From Flavobacterium sp. CF108 (GTDB lineage Bacteria; Bacteroidota; Bacteroidia; Flavobacteriales; Flavobacteriaceae), in NCBI RefSeq assembly GCF_900129795.1, contig NZ_FQWW01000001.1, positions 1,142,195 through 1,206,194 on the forward strand: 64,000 nt of DNA, given 5' to 3'. The notes beneath the pieces were generated by a model that was given only the letters and a program-made list of their open reading frames with translations, did not search any database and was not told the origin of the DNA. Both the position numbers and the translations under genes were made by a program. This document shows, piece by piece, positions 36,124 through 44,752 of the stretch (the first letter of the stretch is position 1; every line of letters begins with the position of its first letter).

Positions 36124-36275
36124 TTTAGTCCCTACGGGACAATTTTATTGGGTTACTTATATTTCTACCGATATTTAGCTCCTAAAGGAGCACAACTCAT
36201 AAGTTTATCTCGTAGAGATTAAATATCGGTAGAAAAAAAATACACGCAAGATAAAATTGTCCCGTAGGGACTAAA
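36124..36275. repeat. 152-bp composite of nested palindromes
   Basis: Perfect 24-base outer arms (36124-36147 and 36252-36275), each containing a mini-palindrome GTCCCTACGGGAC. A second pair of 13-base arms (36165-36177 and 36220-36232) encloses two more mini-palindromes, GCTCCTAAAGGAGC (36178-36191) and ATCTCGTAGAGAT (36207-36219). It would fold into a branched, clover-like structure. It fills the space between the gene remnant and the intact GreA-like gene; with the remnant it accounts for most of the 479-base gap 35811-36289. Confidence 0.85.
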
Positions 36276-36289
36276 CCTAAAAAAATAAA

Positions 36290-36739
36290 TCACAAAACAC
36301 TTTCGATAGTATAATGTGTCTTATTAATCTCAAACTGAAACCCAGCCTTATTTCCCATTAAATGATTTCCCAAAGGCGACTGCGGAGAAAGCGCAATAAC
36401 ATTAATTCCGTCTATTGCTATCTTTGGAAGCGCAACACTTACGTATAAATAGATTCCATTTGCTTTTACCAAACTGCCGGAAATAATATTTTCAGTGTTT
36501 TTAGAAGAATCAATTTTATCTAAAACTGCTTTTTGAGCAATAGCTTCTTTTAGTTTATGGGTTAGTTTTTCCTGTTCGATATGCATCATCGACAAAGCGG
36601 TTTCGTGCTTATCGCCCGCCGAACCTTTGGCATCGTTTTTAGAATCTTCTGTCAATCCCAAAATCATGTCTTTAAAAACATCAATTCGGTCTTGAACCAT
36701 TTGTAAGTAATGAGAATGTATTTTTTGTTTGAAAGTCAT
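36290..36739 (-). CDS. GreA/GreB-like (coiled-coil plus FKBP-like) protein
   Basis: 149 residues. The N-terminal half is an acidic coiled coil ('YLQMVQDRIDVFKDMILGLT', 'GDKHETALSMMHIEQEKLTH'), the C-terminal half a small beta domain ('SGSLVKANGIYLYVSVAL', 'ISLxPQSPLG'-like 'IALSPQSPLGNHLMG', 'FEINKTHYTIESV'). This is the layout of transcript-cleavage factors GreA/GreB, which enter the RNA polymerase secondary channel. Flavobacterial homologues are sometimes labelled 3-oxoacyl-ACP synthase, which the sequence does not support. The GTG-initiated longer frame would include an octamer array; ATG at 36739 is chosen, with the array ending 8 bases upstream. Confidence 0.75.
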   Translation of the reverse strand: MTFKQKIHSHYLQMVQDRIDVFKDMILGLTEDSKNDAKGSAGDKHETALSMMHIEQEKLTHKLKEAIAQKAVLDKIDSSKNTENIISGSLVKANGIYLYVSVALPKIAIDGINVIALSPQSPLGNHLMGNKAGFQFEINKTHYTIESVL

Positions 36740-36747
36740 TTTTTTAA

Positions 36748-36787
36748 AGGTACTGAGGTTCTGAGGTACAAAGGTGCAAAGGTTTTT
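36748..36787. repeat. Octamer array in the GreA-like gene leader
   Basis: Five consecutive 8-base units on the plus strand (AGGTACTG, AGGTTCTG, AGGTACAA, AGGTGCAA, AGGTTTTT) with no phase slip. In the gene's sense they end 8 bases before the ATG and carry the pattern nnGnACCT. Matching arrays precede the TRIC and TrmH-like genes. Confidence 0.85.
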
Positions 36788-36804
36788 CTGCTGTCGCAAA
36801 AAAA

Positions 36805-36854
36805 TAGCCACGAATTCACGAATTTACTCCAAAAAATTCACGAACTCATGGCTA
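36805..36854. repeat. CACGAATT-type inverted repeat
   Basis: TAGCCACGAATTCACGAATTT and an opposite arm ending ATGGCTA, with CACGAATT-type units. Related elements at 53671-53761 and 62918-62997. Confidence 0.75.
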
Positions 36855-36919
36855 AAAAAAAGGCACTTTTTATACTTTATATACTCTTTTGTCCCTTAAT
36901 GTCTTTGCGTTAAAATCTC

Positions 36920-38674
36920 TTAAAAATCAAATTTATAATTTCCTCCTACTAAAACCTGGAATCCCTGAACAGGATAATTCAGCCATCTTTCGTAAGCTTG
37001 GTTTCCGATATTATTTAATTTTAAGAAGAAAGTTAAACGCTCATTATATTTATATCCTAAATGCGCATTGGCATCAAAATAACTTTTTAAAGTCGTAATT
37101 ACAGGATCTGTTCCAAAAGTTAGATTGGTCTGCATGTCTTTACGTTCTCCAACATAAAACACATTTAAACCTGCATACCATTGTTCTGTAATATTTACAT
37201 CAAGATTCGAACTCAATTTCATTGAAGGTAAATTCCACGCTTCAACTCCATCTGTTTTGTAACTATTGAAAGTTCCGTTAATTCCAAAAGAAACATTCTT
37301 AGAAAAATCAGCTTTTAATTCTCCGTAGAAACGGAAAGTTCTGATATCGTCATAAACTACACTAAATGAATTTCCGAAACCATAATTTTGGTTCGAGAAA
37401 TCTTCTGTATAATCGTTGCTTTTAAACAACGCTTTATCTTTTTCATTCAAATAAGAACCAGTTACGTTATAGCTCACATTATTAGCCAGTTTTCCTTTTA
37501 AACCTGCAAAAACTGTATATTGATTACTAGTTGGTCTCATATTTAAAGTTGGAGACAAAAACGGATTTTCGGTTACAAAATCGGCATATGAATTTTGGTT
37601 TAAACTCCCGTTAACTCCGGTATAGAAAATCATTAAATCACCAACCAATTTGTATGAAGCATTTACTTTTGGATAGATATAAAATTTGTTTCCGCTGTTT
37701 TCAGAGTCCAAAGCATAAAATAAACCAGCACCTAATTCTAATGTCCAGTCGTTTTCATTAACCACAAAACTCGGTTCAATTCCGAAGTTTGTCAAACTGT
37801 ATTTTAAAGGCTCAACATTATCCCAAGCATAATTATGTTCAAAAGAACCGCTTACATGATCTACAATAACATTAGTATTAATTGCCTGATCCATTACATC
37901 TACTTTAAAAGTCGGTTTTAGATAAAAACGATTTTCTGAAGAAGAAAAACTATCCGAAAAGTTCGTAAATCTTGTTGAAATTTTACTGAAAATACCTTCT
38001 GTAAATTCAGCATTCCCGCCTACAGAAATCGTGTTATAAGAATGATTCGGATTAATTCCTCTAATCAAATCTTCCTGAGTTCCCGGCGGCAGCGTCATTC
38101 CGAAATCAGCCGGTAAACCATACCAATTATATACTTGATTTTGATAACCTAAATCAACACCCCAAGACACATCACGATCTTTTACACCGTAACCAATATT
38201 CAAACCGGTATCGTAAAATTCATCATTAAGATTTACATCTTTAATTCCGCCTTGAGAAGAATGATGACGCAGCATTCCGGCTAAATAATCGTTGTTTCCT
38301 AAATCCTGTGTTACGAATAATTCAGCGTTTAAAGTTCCGTAATTTCCAACTCCAACCGTTGCATAATTATTAAACAATCTTTCTTTTTTAGATTTATCCA
38401 CAGCTTGTGCATTTCCTTTTGACGGCGTAAAAGTCGAAGCCACCGGAACAGACAAAATACTATATTTAATAGTTTCTTTTGGCTGATTTCCCGCATCGTC
38501 CAGCGAAGGCGTTTCTTTCACTTTAAAAGCGTCGGATATTGTTGGCGAATAAGGTTTTACTACGTTTACCGTTTCAGTTCCAATGCTTTCATTCTTCTTA
38601 ACTTGCGAAAACGAAAGCTGGCAGACCAATAACACTAGTAAAACGATGATTTTATTTCGGCACTTAATTTTCAT
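36920..38674 (-). CDS. TonB-dependent receptor-like outer-membrane beta-barrel
   Basis: 584 residues with a signal peptide ending 'CQLSFSQ'. The mature N-terminus is short ('TETVNVVKPYSPTISDAFKV'), followed directly by a barrel: repeated amphipathic strands such as 'TVGVGNYGTLNAELFVTQD' and 'GDLMIFYTGVNGSLNQNSY', and a last segment 'RLTFFLKLNNIGNQAYERWL' with terminal 'GGNYKFDF', the classic TonB-receptor end. A full plug domain is not evident, so it may be a barrel without gated transport. It lies downstream of a large TPR protein gene; the pair is separated by a phzF-like gene that is itself bracketed by heptamer arrays. Confidence 0.8.
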   Translation of the reverse strand: MKIKCRNKIIVLLVLLVCQLSFSQVKKNESIGTETVNVVKPYSPTISDAFKVKETPSLDDAGNQPKETIKYSILSVPVASTFTPSKGNAQAVDKSKKERLFNNYATVGVGNYGTLNAELFVTQDLGNNDYLAGMLRHHSSQGGIKDVNLNDEFYDTGLNIGYGVKDRDVSWGVDLGYQNQVYNWYGLPADFGMTLPPGTQEDLIRGINPNHSYNTISVGGNAEFTEGIFSKISTRFTNFSDSFSSSENRFYLKPTFKVDVMDQAINTNVIVDHVSGSFEHNYAWDNVEPLKYSLTNFGIEPSFVVNENDWTLELGAGLFYALDSENSGNKFYIYPKVNASYKLVGDLMIFYTGVNGSLNQNSYADFVTENPFLSPTLNMRPTSNQYTVFAGLKGKLANNVSYNVTGSYLNEKDKALFKSNDYTEDFSNQNYGFGNSFSVVYDDIRTFRFYGELKADFSKNVSFGINGTFNSYKTDGVEAWNLPSMKLSSNLDVNITEQWYAGLNVFYVGERKDMQTNLTFGTDPVITTLKSYFDANAHLGYKYNERLTFFLKLNNIGNQAYERWLNYPVQGFQVLVGGNYKFDF

Positions 38675-38688
38675 ATTTATTTCTTTTA

Positions 38689-38820
38689 AGAGTATAGAGA
38701 AAAGAGTATAGAAAATAGACTTACACTATTTCTTAATTCTTAAGCTCAATCTCTTTGTTCAGTTTCTATATTCTAAAATCTATATTCTTTGTTCTTTATT
38801 CTATTTTCTCTTCTCTAAAA
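38689..38820. repeat. Inverted heptamer array between phzF-like and receptor-like genes
   Basis: Left arm: AGAGTAT, AGAGAAA, AGAGTAT and AGAAAAT in phase from 38689. Right arm: eight in-phase 7-base units of the ATTCTAT/TTTCTCT type at 38763-38818. It ends two bases before the phzF-like stop codon (38822-38824). Confidence 0.85.
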
Positions 38821-38821
38821 A

Positions 38822-39685
38822 TCAAGCTTCCCACTCTCCTTTAGCTACAAACTGAGCTTTTCCTCCAATATTAATATCAAACTGATTCTCGGTTAATTTC
38901 CCTTTGAAAAAAATCTGAGACGGACGTCCGATATAATCTCCCTGATAATTAGTTAATTCAAATTCCGGTTTATGGTATTTTAGCAGAAAAGCTTCAAGAC
39001 ACGTACTTGCACTTCCTGTTGCGGCATCTTCTACCAATTGATTGTGTTCAATGCATAACATTCTGCTAAACAATTTTGAACCTTCCAAATAATAAAAATA
39101 CAAGCCTCTGTGATCTGTTTTACAATGATTTTTCATCCATTGATCTGCTTTATCTTTATCTAAAACCAGATTTTCCAACGCTCTTTTACTGCTTAATCCA
39201 ACCATTACAAACGCGCTTCCGGTTGTCACTTCCTGAATTGGGAATTGATTTTCAAAATCTTCTTTTTTCAGATTACTGAATAATGTAAAATCTTCTTTAG
39301 AGAAAATATCCCAAAATTTTGGCTGTGCTGCTTTTAGCCAGATCAAATCTTCAGATTGCTGAATTTGAATGGGTCCAATCGGAACATTCAATGTTATACT
39401 TTCAGGCGAATTATCAAATATTTTATTGATCAAAACCCATGAAGTTCCAATTATTGGATGTCCTGCAAACTGCATTTCATGAGCTGGCGTAAATATTCTT
39501 ATTTCTGCTTTATTGTTTTCTCTGTCCAGCTTGGTTATAAATGTACTTTCAGCGAAATTAATCTCGCGCGCCATTTGCTGCATTTCTTCTGAACTTAAAT
39601 TCTCAGCTTCTAAAAAAACCGTCAATTGATTTCCGGCATATTTTTTATCAGCAAAAACATCAACTATATAAAAAGGTAAACTCAT
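38822..39685 (-). CDS. PhzF-family isomerase/epimerase-like protein
   Basis: 287 residues. The N-terminus 'FYIVDVFADKKYAGNQLTVF', 'AREINFAESTFIT' (with the catalytic glutamate), 'RIFTPAHEMQFAGHPIIGTS' and C-terminal 'VEDAATGSASTCLEAFLLKY' are signatures of the PhzF/YddE family of two-fold diaminopimelate-epimerase-like proteins. PhzF isomerises dihydro-3-hydroxyanthranilate in phenazine synthesis, but no other phenazine genes are present and most homologues have unknown substrates. Both flanks are heptamer arrays of the same unit family (38689-38820 and 39702-39790), so the gene looks like a cassette placed between the TPR and receptor-like genes. Confidence 0.9.
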   Translation of the reverse strand: MSLPFYIVDVFADKKYAGNQLTVFLEAENLSSEEMQQMAREINFAESTFITKLDRENNKAEIRIFTPAHEMQFAGHPIIGTSWVLINKIFDNSPESITLNVPIGPIQIQQSEDLIWLKAAQPKFWDIFSKEDFTLFSNLKKEDFENQFPIQEVTTGSAFVMVGLSSKRALENLVLDKDKADQWMKNHCKTDHRGLYFYYLEGSKLFSRMLCIEHNQLVEDAATGSASTCLEAFLLKYHKPEFELTNYQGDYIGRPSQIFFKGKLTENQFDINIGGKAQFVAKGEWEA

Positions 39686-39701
39686 TGTTCTTATTTTTTT
39701 T

Positions 39702-39790
39702 AGAGAATAGAGAAAAGAATAAAGAAAATAGACTTCAAATCTTTGCTTTCAATCTATTTTCTATCCTCTATATTCTATACTCTTTTTTTT
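39702..39790. repeat. Inverted heptamer array between TPR and phzF-like genes
   Basis: Left arm AGAGAAT, AGAGAAA, AGAATAA, AGAAAAT, AGACTTC at exact 7-base steps from 39702. Right arm TCTATTT, TCTATCC, TCTATAT, TCTATAC, TCTTTTT from 39753. It runs into the stop codon of the TPR gene and is the sister of 38689-38820. Confidence 0.85.
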
Positions 39791-42700
39791 ATTTATTAAT
39801 CGACGAATTTGTTTTTGATTCTTCCGCCTTAATCGCACTTAATTCTTTTTTCGCTTCTTCAACAACATCCGGATAATCTGTAAAATTGTTGATTACGTTA
39901 TCCAGAATATAAGTTGCCTGATAGCTGTCTTTTAATCCGTAGAAGTTTTTTGCCATTAAAACCAAACCTTTTGCTCCATAATATTTGTATGCAGAATAGC
40001 TTTTTGCCAGTTTTTGAACTGCAGCATTCGACACATCAAATTTTCCTTCTTTGGTTTTAAAATATGCATCATAATACAATGCCTCTGCTGCTAATTCTCC
40101 TTTTGAAGTTGTAGACAATTTTGCATACGCTGCTTTTGCTTTATCTTCATTTCCTGTTTGAATTGCCGCTCGCGCTACAATAATTTGTGCATCGGCTTTT
40201 ACGTTGGCATCGGCTTTTGGATTCGCTAAAACTTTATCTGCAGCAATAACCGAATTATCATAATCTTTTTTGTCATAATAACATTTCATCAAATTAGCTT
40301 GAGCAAAGTTTTTGTTTTGCGGATAATCGGCTTCGCTTTCTAAACGAACTAAAACCGGAATCGCTTTATCACAATCTTTCGCTTTTAAATAAATTTGAGC
40401 CAATCTGTTTAACGCTTGTTCTGTAAATTCATTTCTTGGCTGGTCGATTACATATTGATAATTCTGAGTCGATTTTGTTTCAGATCCTTCAGCATAATAT
40501 AATTGTGCTAAATTGAAATTAGCTTCTAAAGCGTGTAATCCCACAGGAAATTTGCTCACATAACCTGCAAAACCTGTAATCGCCGCTTTGCTGTTATTTT
40601 GACTGTATTGTTTGTTGGCCGCATCGTAAGTATCGTTATCCAATTCAGCATCTGTAACCGAAACGAAATCTAAAGTTCGAACCCAGGCTGCATATTCATC
40701 CACTTTTCCTGAATCAACATAAATTAATCTTGCTGTCGAAACGGCTTCAAGTGCTTCTGGCGTTTTTGGAAATTCAGCGGCTACTTTTTTGAATTTTGCC
40801 AGCGCTTGTTCATCACGATCTGAATTGTAATAAATCAAACCTTGTTTCAAAATAGATTTTGAAGTAAAAGATCCGTTTTTGTATTCAGAAATCAACTGAT
40901 CGTATGTTTTAATCGCTAAATCATTCTTTTTATCCGCCACATACGTATTTCCTAATTCGAATAAAGCATCATCGCGATATTCTGATTTTTTATACATTTT
41001 TAGGAAGTTATTCAGCTCGTTGATTTTTTGATCATTTTTCGACATAAAACCATACGAAAGTGCTTTTTGAAACTGAGCATAATCCGCATCAACGCTTTTT
41101 GCGTCCATTGCTTTTCCGTAAGCTTCGTTTGCCTGTGCGTATTTAGAATTTACAAAACGCGAATCTCCTAAACGCAAATATGAATCATTTAAACGTACTT
41201 TATCAGAAGGAGAATTATCGATCTGCGCCTGAAACGAGTTCGCCGCCTGATCGTATTCTTTCAATTTAAAATAGGTATAACCAATATTATAATTGATGTT
41301 TTTATATTCTTCTGTAGATTTAGCTGCAGCAAGTCCGGCAAATTGTTTGTACGTTAATAATGCATTCTGAAAATCATCTGAAACATATTCTGTTTCTGCT
41401 TTCCAGAAAGTGGCACGCGCTGTAAACTCAGGAGTTTTTTGCTCGCTTATGGCACTTTTAAACATTTTTCCGGCTTCTGTATAATTCGATTCATTGAACA
41501 ATTCAACTCCTCTGTAAAAAAGTACTTTTTGGTATGCCGCTTTATTTTCGGCATTTCTGTTTTTTTCTAATAAAGCCAAAGCTTCTTTGTAGTTTTTAGT
41601 CGAAATATAAGAGTCAACCAAAAGTTTTTCTACTTCTGCCCTGCTTGAATTGTTTGGATATTTTTTTAAGAAATCAAGTAAAATTCCCGGAACAGTTTGG
41701 TAAGCGTTTCCAATATCATAACTTACTTTTGCATAATTTAACGCCGCATCTTCCTGAATTTGCGCATTGAAATCCATTTCTGAAGCATTCTTGAATGCGT
41801 TCAAAGCTTCTTGTTTTTTACCTGTATTTAAATAACTTAAACCTAAATGATAATAAGCATTTTGAGCTACGAAATCTTTTCCTTCAATAATTTTATTGAA
41901 TTGAGAAATGGCTTTTTCGTAATTTTTCTGCTCGTAATACGCATAACCTAGTTGGTAGAAATCAGTATTATTCCATTTTCCTTTTTTACCAGCGTATTGC
42001 TCTAAATATGGAATCGCTTTTTCGTATTGTTTTAAGTTGAAATAACTTTCTCCAATAATTTTATTCAGTTCAGATTTTTCCATTTCATTTGATTTCGCCA
42101 TTGCTTTTTGACCCAAATCAATTGCTTTTTGAAAATTTCCAAGTTTAAAATTCATATCGGCCTGATAATACGAAAGCTTTTCTTTGTATTTTTCTTCGCC
42201 GGAAACCTCATCAAAATATTTTGTTGCTTCTTTATAATCGTCGCCTTCATAGGCCATAAATCCTAAATAATATTTGGCTTGAGAACCAAATTCTGGAGAG
42301 TTTACAACTTTATTAAAATAAGTTGTTGCTTCTTTTTTCTTTTTAGCAGTAAAATAGCTGTATCCTTTTTGGAAATTAAATTTATCCGATTCTGATTTAC
42401 CCATGTAACCTTCGTCCACTTTGTCAAACCATTGCAAAGCTTTTGGGTAATTTCCCTGTTCGAAAAAATACTCTGCCACTTCAATATAAGCCTGATTTTG
42501 TTTGGTGCTTGTTGGATAATCTTCTACAAATTTTTCCATCAAAGCATCGGCATTGGGCTGATTGGTTCTAATGGCGCAGTTGGCGATATAATAAGCGCAG
42601 TCTGATTTTACTTCTTCTGTTTGTGCCGTATTATTTTTTACATACTCAAAAATATGTTGTGCCGAAGCGTATTGTTTATCGTTATATAAAGCCTGTGCTT

Positions 42701-42806
42701 TGTCAAAATCCTTTAAATCGTAAGTATAAATAGCTGATTTTTGTGCCGAAACTATGGTCGAAGTAAGGATAATTTGGAATAAAAAGAACCAGGAAAGTCT
42801 ACGCAT
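39789..42806 (-). CDS. Large secreted tetratricopeptide-repeat protein
   Basis: 1005 residues. A signal peptide (ends 'STIVSAQ') is followed by TPR helical pairs over almost the whole length: 'AQALYNDKQYASAQHIFEYV', 'GNYPKALQWFDKVDEGY', 'NYEKAISQFNKIIEG', 'LAIKTYDQLISEYKNGSFT' and others. This is a periplasmic or outer-membrane-associated scaffold with BamD/YbgF-like TPR features; a protein partner is expected but not identifiable. It is the first gene of the run TPR, phzF-like, receptor-like. The last codons lie at the edge of a heptamer array. Confidence 0.88.
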   Translation of the reverse strand: MRRLSWFFLFQIILTSTIVSAQKSAIYTYDLKDFDKAQALYNDKQYASAQHIFEYVKNNTAQTEEVKSDCAYYIANCAIRTNQPNADALMEKFVEDYPTSTKQNQAYIEVAEYFFEQGNYPKALQWFDKVDEGYMGKSESDKFNFQKGYSYFTAKKKKEATTYFNKVVNSPEFGSQAKYYLGFMAYEGDDYKEATKYFDEVSGEEKYKEKLSYYQADMNFKLGNFQKAIDLGQKAMAKSNEMEKSELNKIIGESYFNLKQYEKAIPYLEQYAGKKGKWNNTDFYQLGYAYYEQKNYEKAISQFNKIIEGKDFVAQNAYYHLGLSYLNTGKKQEALNAFKNASEMDFNAQIQEDAALNYAKVSYDIGNAYQTVPGILLDFLKKYPNNSSRAEVEKLLVDSYISTKNYKEALALLEKNRNAENKAAYQKVLFYRGVELFNESNYTEAGKMFKSAISEQKTPEFTARATFWKAETEYVSDDFQNALLTYKQFAGLAAAKSTEEYKNINYNIGYTYFKLKEYDQAANSFQAQIDNSPSDKVRLNDSYLRLGDSRFVNSKYAQANEAYGKAMDAKSVDADYAQFQKALSYGFMSKNDQKINELNNFLKMYKKSEYRDDALFELGNTYVADKKNDLAIKTYDQLISEYKNGSFTSKSILKQGLIYYNSDRDEQALAKFKKVAAEFPKTPEALEAVSTARLIYVDSGKVDEYAAWVRTLDFVSVTDAELDNDTYDAANKQYSQNNSKAAITGFAGYVSKFPVGLHALEANFNLAQLYYAEGSETKSTQNYQYVIDQPRNEFTEQALNRLAQIYLKAKDCDKAIPVLVRLESEADYPQNKNFAQANLMKCYYDKKDYDNSVIAADKVLANPKADANVKADAQIIVARAAIQTGNEDKAKAAYAKLSTTSKGELAAEALYYDAYFKTKEGKFDVSNAAVQKLAKSYSAYKYYGAKGLVLMAKNFYGLKDSYQATYILDNVINNFTDYPDVVEEAKKELSAIKAEESKTNSSINK

Positions 42807-42825
42807 TTTAGTTATATTTAGTATT

Positions 42826-42833
42826 CAAATTTA
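42826..42833 (-). promoter_or_regulatory. Putative -7 element for the TPR gene
   Basis: TAAATTTG on the minus strand, exact to TAnnTTTG, 19 bases upstream of the ATG; -33 not clear. Confidence 0.35.
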
Positions 42834-42993
42834 TCATTTTATACCGTTTATAACGAAACGTTTCTTGAATTTATTATGAATAATTGTTTTAATCGCAATT
42901 ATTAAACAGCATATTAAACGCCAAAAGATTGGTTCTCAAACTTTCCACAAATATTTTCTATTTTACAATTAAAATAATAATCTTGTTATGTTC

Positions 42994-43075
42994 GCCACAG
43001 ATTTCACAGATTCTCACAGATTAAAAATTAGCTTTCGCAAAAGGAATAAATCATTATAATCCTTTAATCTGTGGC
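42994..43075. repeat. CACAGATT-type inverted repeat
   Basis: Left arm GCCACAGATTTCACAGATT with CACAGATT starts alternating 9 and 10 bases apart; right arm AATCTGTGGC. The layout copies the CACGAATT elements with different unit sequence. With the two promoters on either side it accounts for the 359-base gap 42807-43165; no gene was found there. Confidence 0.75.
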
Positions 43076-43113
43076 TATTTTTTGAAATTTCTCACAGAAA
43101 TGATTGAAATTTA

Positions 43114-43145
43114 TTTTGAATACAAACGTTATCTTATTACTTTTA
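43114..43145 (+). promoter_or_regulatory. Putative promoter of ftsE
   Basis: TTTTG at 43114-43118, a 19-base spacer and TACTTTTA at 43138-43145 (seven of eight to TAnnTTTG), 20 bases before the ATG. Confidence 0.45.
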
Positions 43146-43165
43146 CCATTCAAATCAATTTTATT

Positions 43166-43849
43166 ATGTCAGAAACCGTACTATCTCTTAAAGAAGTCAC
43201 TATATACCAAGAAGGAAGAAAAATTTTATCTCATATTAACTTAGATGTTCAGCATGGTGAATTCATCTACATCATTGGTAAAACAGGTTCCGGAAAAAGC
43301 AGCTTTTTAAAAACTTTGTACGCCGATTTACCTTTAACTGAAGGTGAAGCTCATATTGTTGACTTTGATTTGGCAACTTTAAAAGAAAAAGATATTCCGT
43401 ATTTAAGACGTAAAATTGGTATTGTTTTCCAAGATTTTAAACTACTTCCAGACCGTTCTGTTCAGGACAATATGCTTTTTGTTCTTAAAGCAACTGGTTG
43501 GGTTGAAAAAGAAGCGATGGAATACAAAATCGACGAAGTTCTGGATAAAGTTGGAATGAAAGATTTCCTTAACAAAATGCCTCATCAGCTTTCTGGCGGT
43601 GAACAGCAGCGTGTTGCAATTGCAAGAGCTTTACTTAACGATCCTGAATTTATCCTTGCCGATGAACCTACAGGAAACCTTGATCCGCAGACAAGTTCTG
43701 AGGTTTTAGAAGTATTAAAAAACATCAATGCACTTGGTAAAACTGTTATCATGGCAACTCATGATTATGCTTTATTGATGAAATTCCCTTCTAAAACATT
43801 AAAGTGTGAAGATGAAAGAATCTTCGAAGTGGTTCAAAGAAGCGTATAA
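43166..43849 (+). CDS. ftsE: Cell division ATP-binding protein FtsE
   Basis: 227 residues, an ABC ATPase: Walker A '[11 protein letters not shown]', Q-loop in '[16 protein letters not shown]', signature '[16 protein letters not shown]', Walker B '[11 protein letters not shown]', H-loop 'MATHDYALL'. '[12 protein letters not shown]' and the short length are typical of FtsE, which with FtsX controls peptidoglycan hydrolases at the septum. No ftsX is adjacent, which I recall as common in Bacteroidota. A TTG start 84 bases upstream is rejected because it would include the promoter. Alternative: a LolD-like exporter ATPase. Confidence 0.85.
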   Translation: MSETVLSLKEVTIYQEGRKILSHINLDVQHGEFIYIIGKTGSGKSSFLKTLYADLPLTEGEAHIVDFDLATLKEKDIPYLRRKIGIVFQDFKLLPDRSVQDNMLFVLKATGWVEKEAMEYKIDEVLDKVGMKDFLNKMPHQLSGGEQQRVAIARALLNDPEFILADEPTGNLDPQTSSEVLEVLKNINALGKTVIMATHDYALLMKFPSKTLKCEDERIFEVVQRSV

Positions 43850-43852
43850 ATC

Positions 43853-44689
43853 TTAAACTTTTTTTAGAATTAAAATATCCTGATAATCAAACAAGGCATC
43901 AACTGCTCTGTTTGACCAGGTTCCGTATATCTTATTTTCTAATTTTAATTGACTTATTTGAATCATTTCAAAAAGTAATTCTTCTTTAAAAGCAATATTT
44001 GCCGAAGGAACTTTTTCATTCATTAATCTGTAATTTTCTTTTTGGTAAGGAAAACAGAATCCTTTATTTTCTTTTGAAATGTATTCTTCATTTTGATCGT
44101 CGTAAAGAAAGAAAGTCGAAAGACATTTTCCATCAGGTTTTAAAACTCTGTAAATTTCATTTAAATAGTTTTGAACTTCCTTTGGCTGCATATGGGTAAA
44201 AACCGAGAACAGAAAAACGGTATCAAAAGAATTATCTTCATAAGGAAATTTAAAATTCTCTGCTTTTTGATTCGTCAAATTGTATAAATCATTGTTGAGA
44301 GAAATGTGCTGAAAATTAAAATTAGAGAAATCTTTGCTGATATTTTTTCTACACCAGTCAATTCCTTTTTTCACCACATCAAAACCTTCGTATTTTCCTT
44401 TTGTTGACAAATACTGCGTTAAGGGTACGGCAGCGCGGCCAATTCCGCAGCCAACATCTAATACAGAGTGATCAGGCAGCAGTGATGTGTATTCTTTTAA
44501 AAGTTCTAAATGATGTTTTCCCTGAGACAAGAAATCGCCGGAACCAATAAAAATATCTCCTTTTTTAGGCTCATATTTGTTTTTCTTTCTGTTTAAAGAA
44601 TTCCAAAAATCAGCAGGAAAATAATAAATCTTACGAACCAGAAATCTTGACTTTGGAGAAATAGCATAATAAAGAGACCTTAAATTCAT
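43853..44689 (-). CDS. SAM-dependent methyltransferase
   Basis: 278 residues. Class I Rossmann methyltransferase: motif I 'SVLDVGCGIGRAAVPL', motif II region 'KYEGFDVVKKGIDW', motif III/IV 'FPYEDNSFDTVFLFSVFTHM' and 'RVLKPDGKCLSTFFLY'. This pattern is that of small-molecule and sugar methyltransferases. Its place at the edge of a polysaccharide locus suggests methylation of a glycan or lipid, but the substrate is not shown. The C-terminal part ('NKIYGTWSNRAVDALFDYQD') occurs in several flavobacterial homologues in similar loci, from memory. It ends 3 bases from the convergent ftsE stop. Confidence 0.82.
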   Translation of the reverse strand: MNLRSLYYAISPKSRFLVRKIYYFPADFWNSLNRKKNKYEPKKGDIFIGSGDFLSQGKHHLELLKEYTSLLPDHSVLDVGCGIGRAAVPLTQYLSTKGKYEGFDVVKKGIDWCRKNISKDFSNFNFQHISLNNDLYNLTNQKAENFKFPYEDNSFDTVFLFSVFTHMQPKEVQNYLNEIYRVLKPDGKCLSTFFLYDDQNEEYISKENKGFCFPYQKENYRLMNEKVPSANIAFKEELLFEMIQISQLKLENKIYGTWSNRAVDALFDYQDILILKKV

Positions 44690-44726
44690 TTTTGATTTAT
44701 TATTTTAATAAAAAACATTTCCTTTA

Positions 44727-44734
44727 CAAATATA
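44727..44734 (-). promoter_or_regulatory. Putative -7 element for the methyltransferase gene (overlaps a plus-strand near-match)
   Basis: TATATTTG on the minus strand is exact to TAnnTTTG, 38 bases upstream of the ATG. The plus-strand TATATTTT at 44731-44738 overlaps it and points to the GT2 gene. Confidence 0.4.
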
Positions 44735-44752
44735 TTTTAAAAAAGAGAATAA

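Noticed and set aside
43082..43165. TTG extension of ftsE
   Set aside because: It contains the candidate promoter and part of the leader; FtsE proteins start near the '[10 protein letters not shown]' strand.
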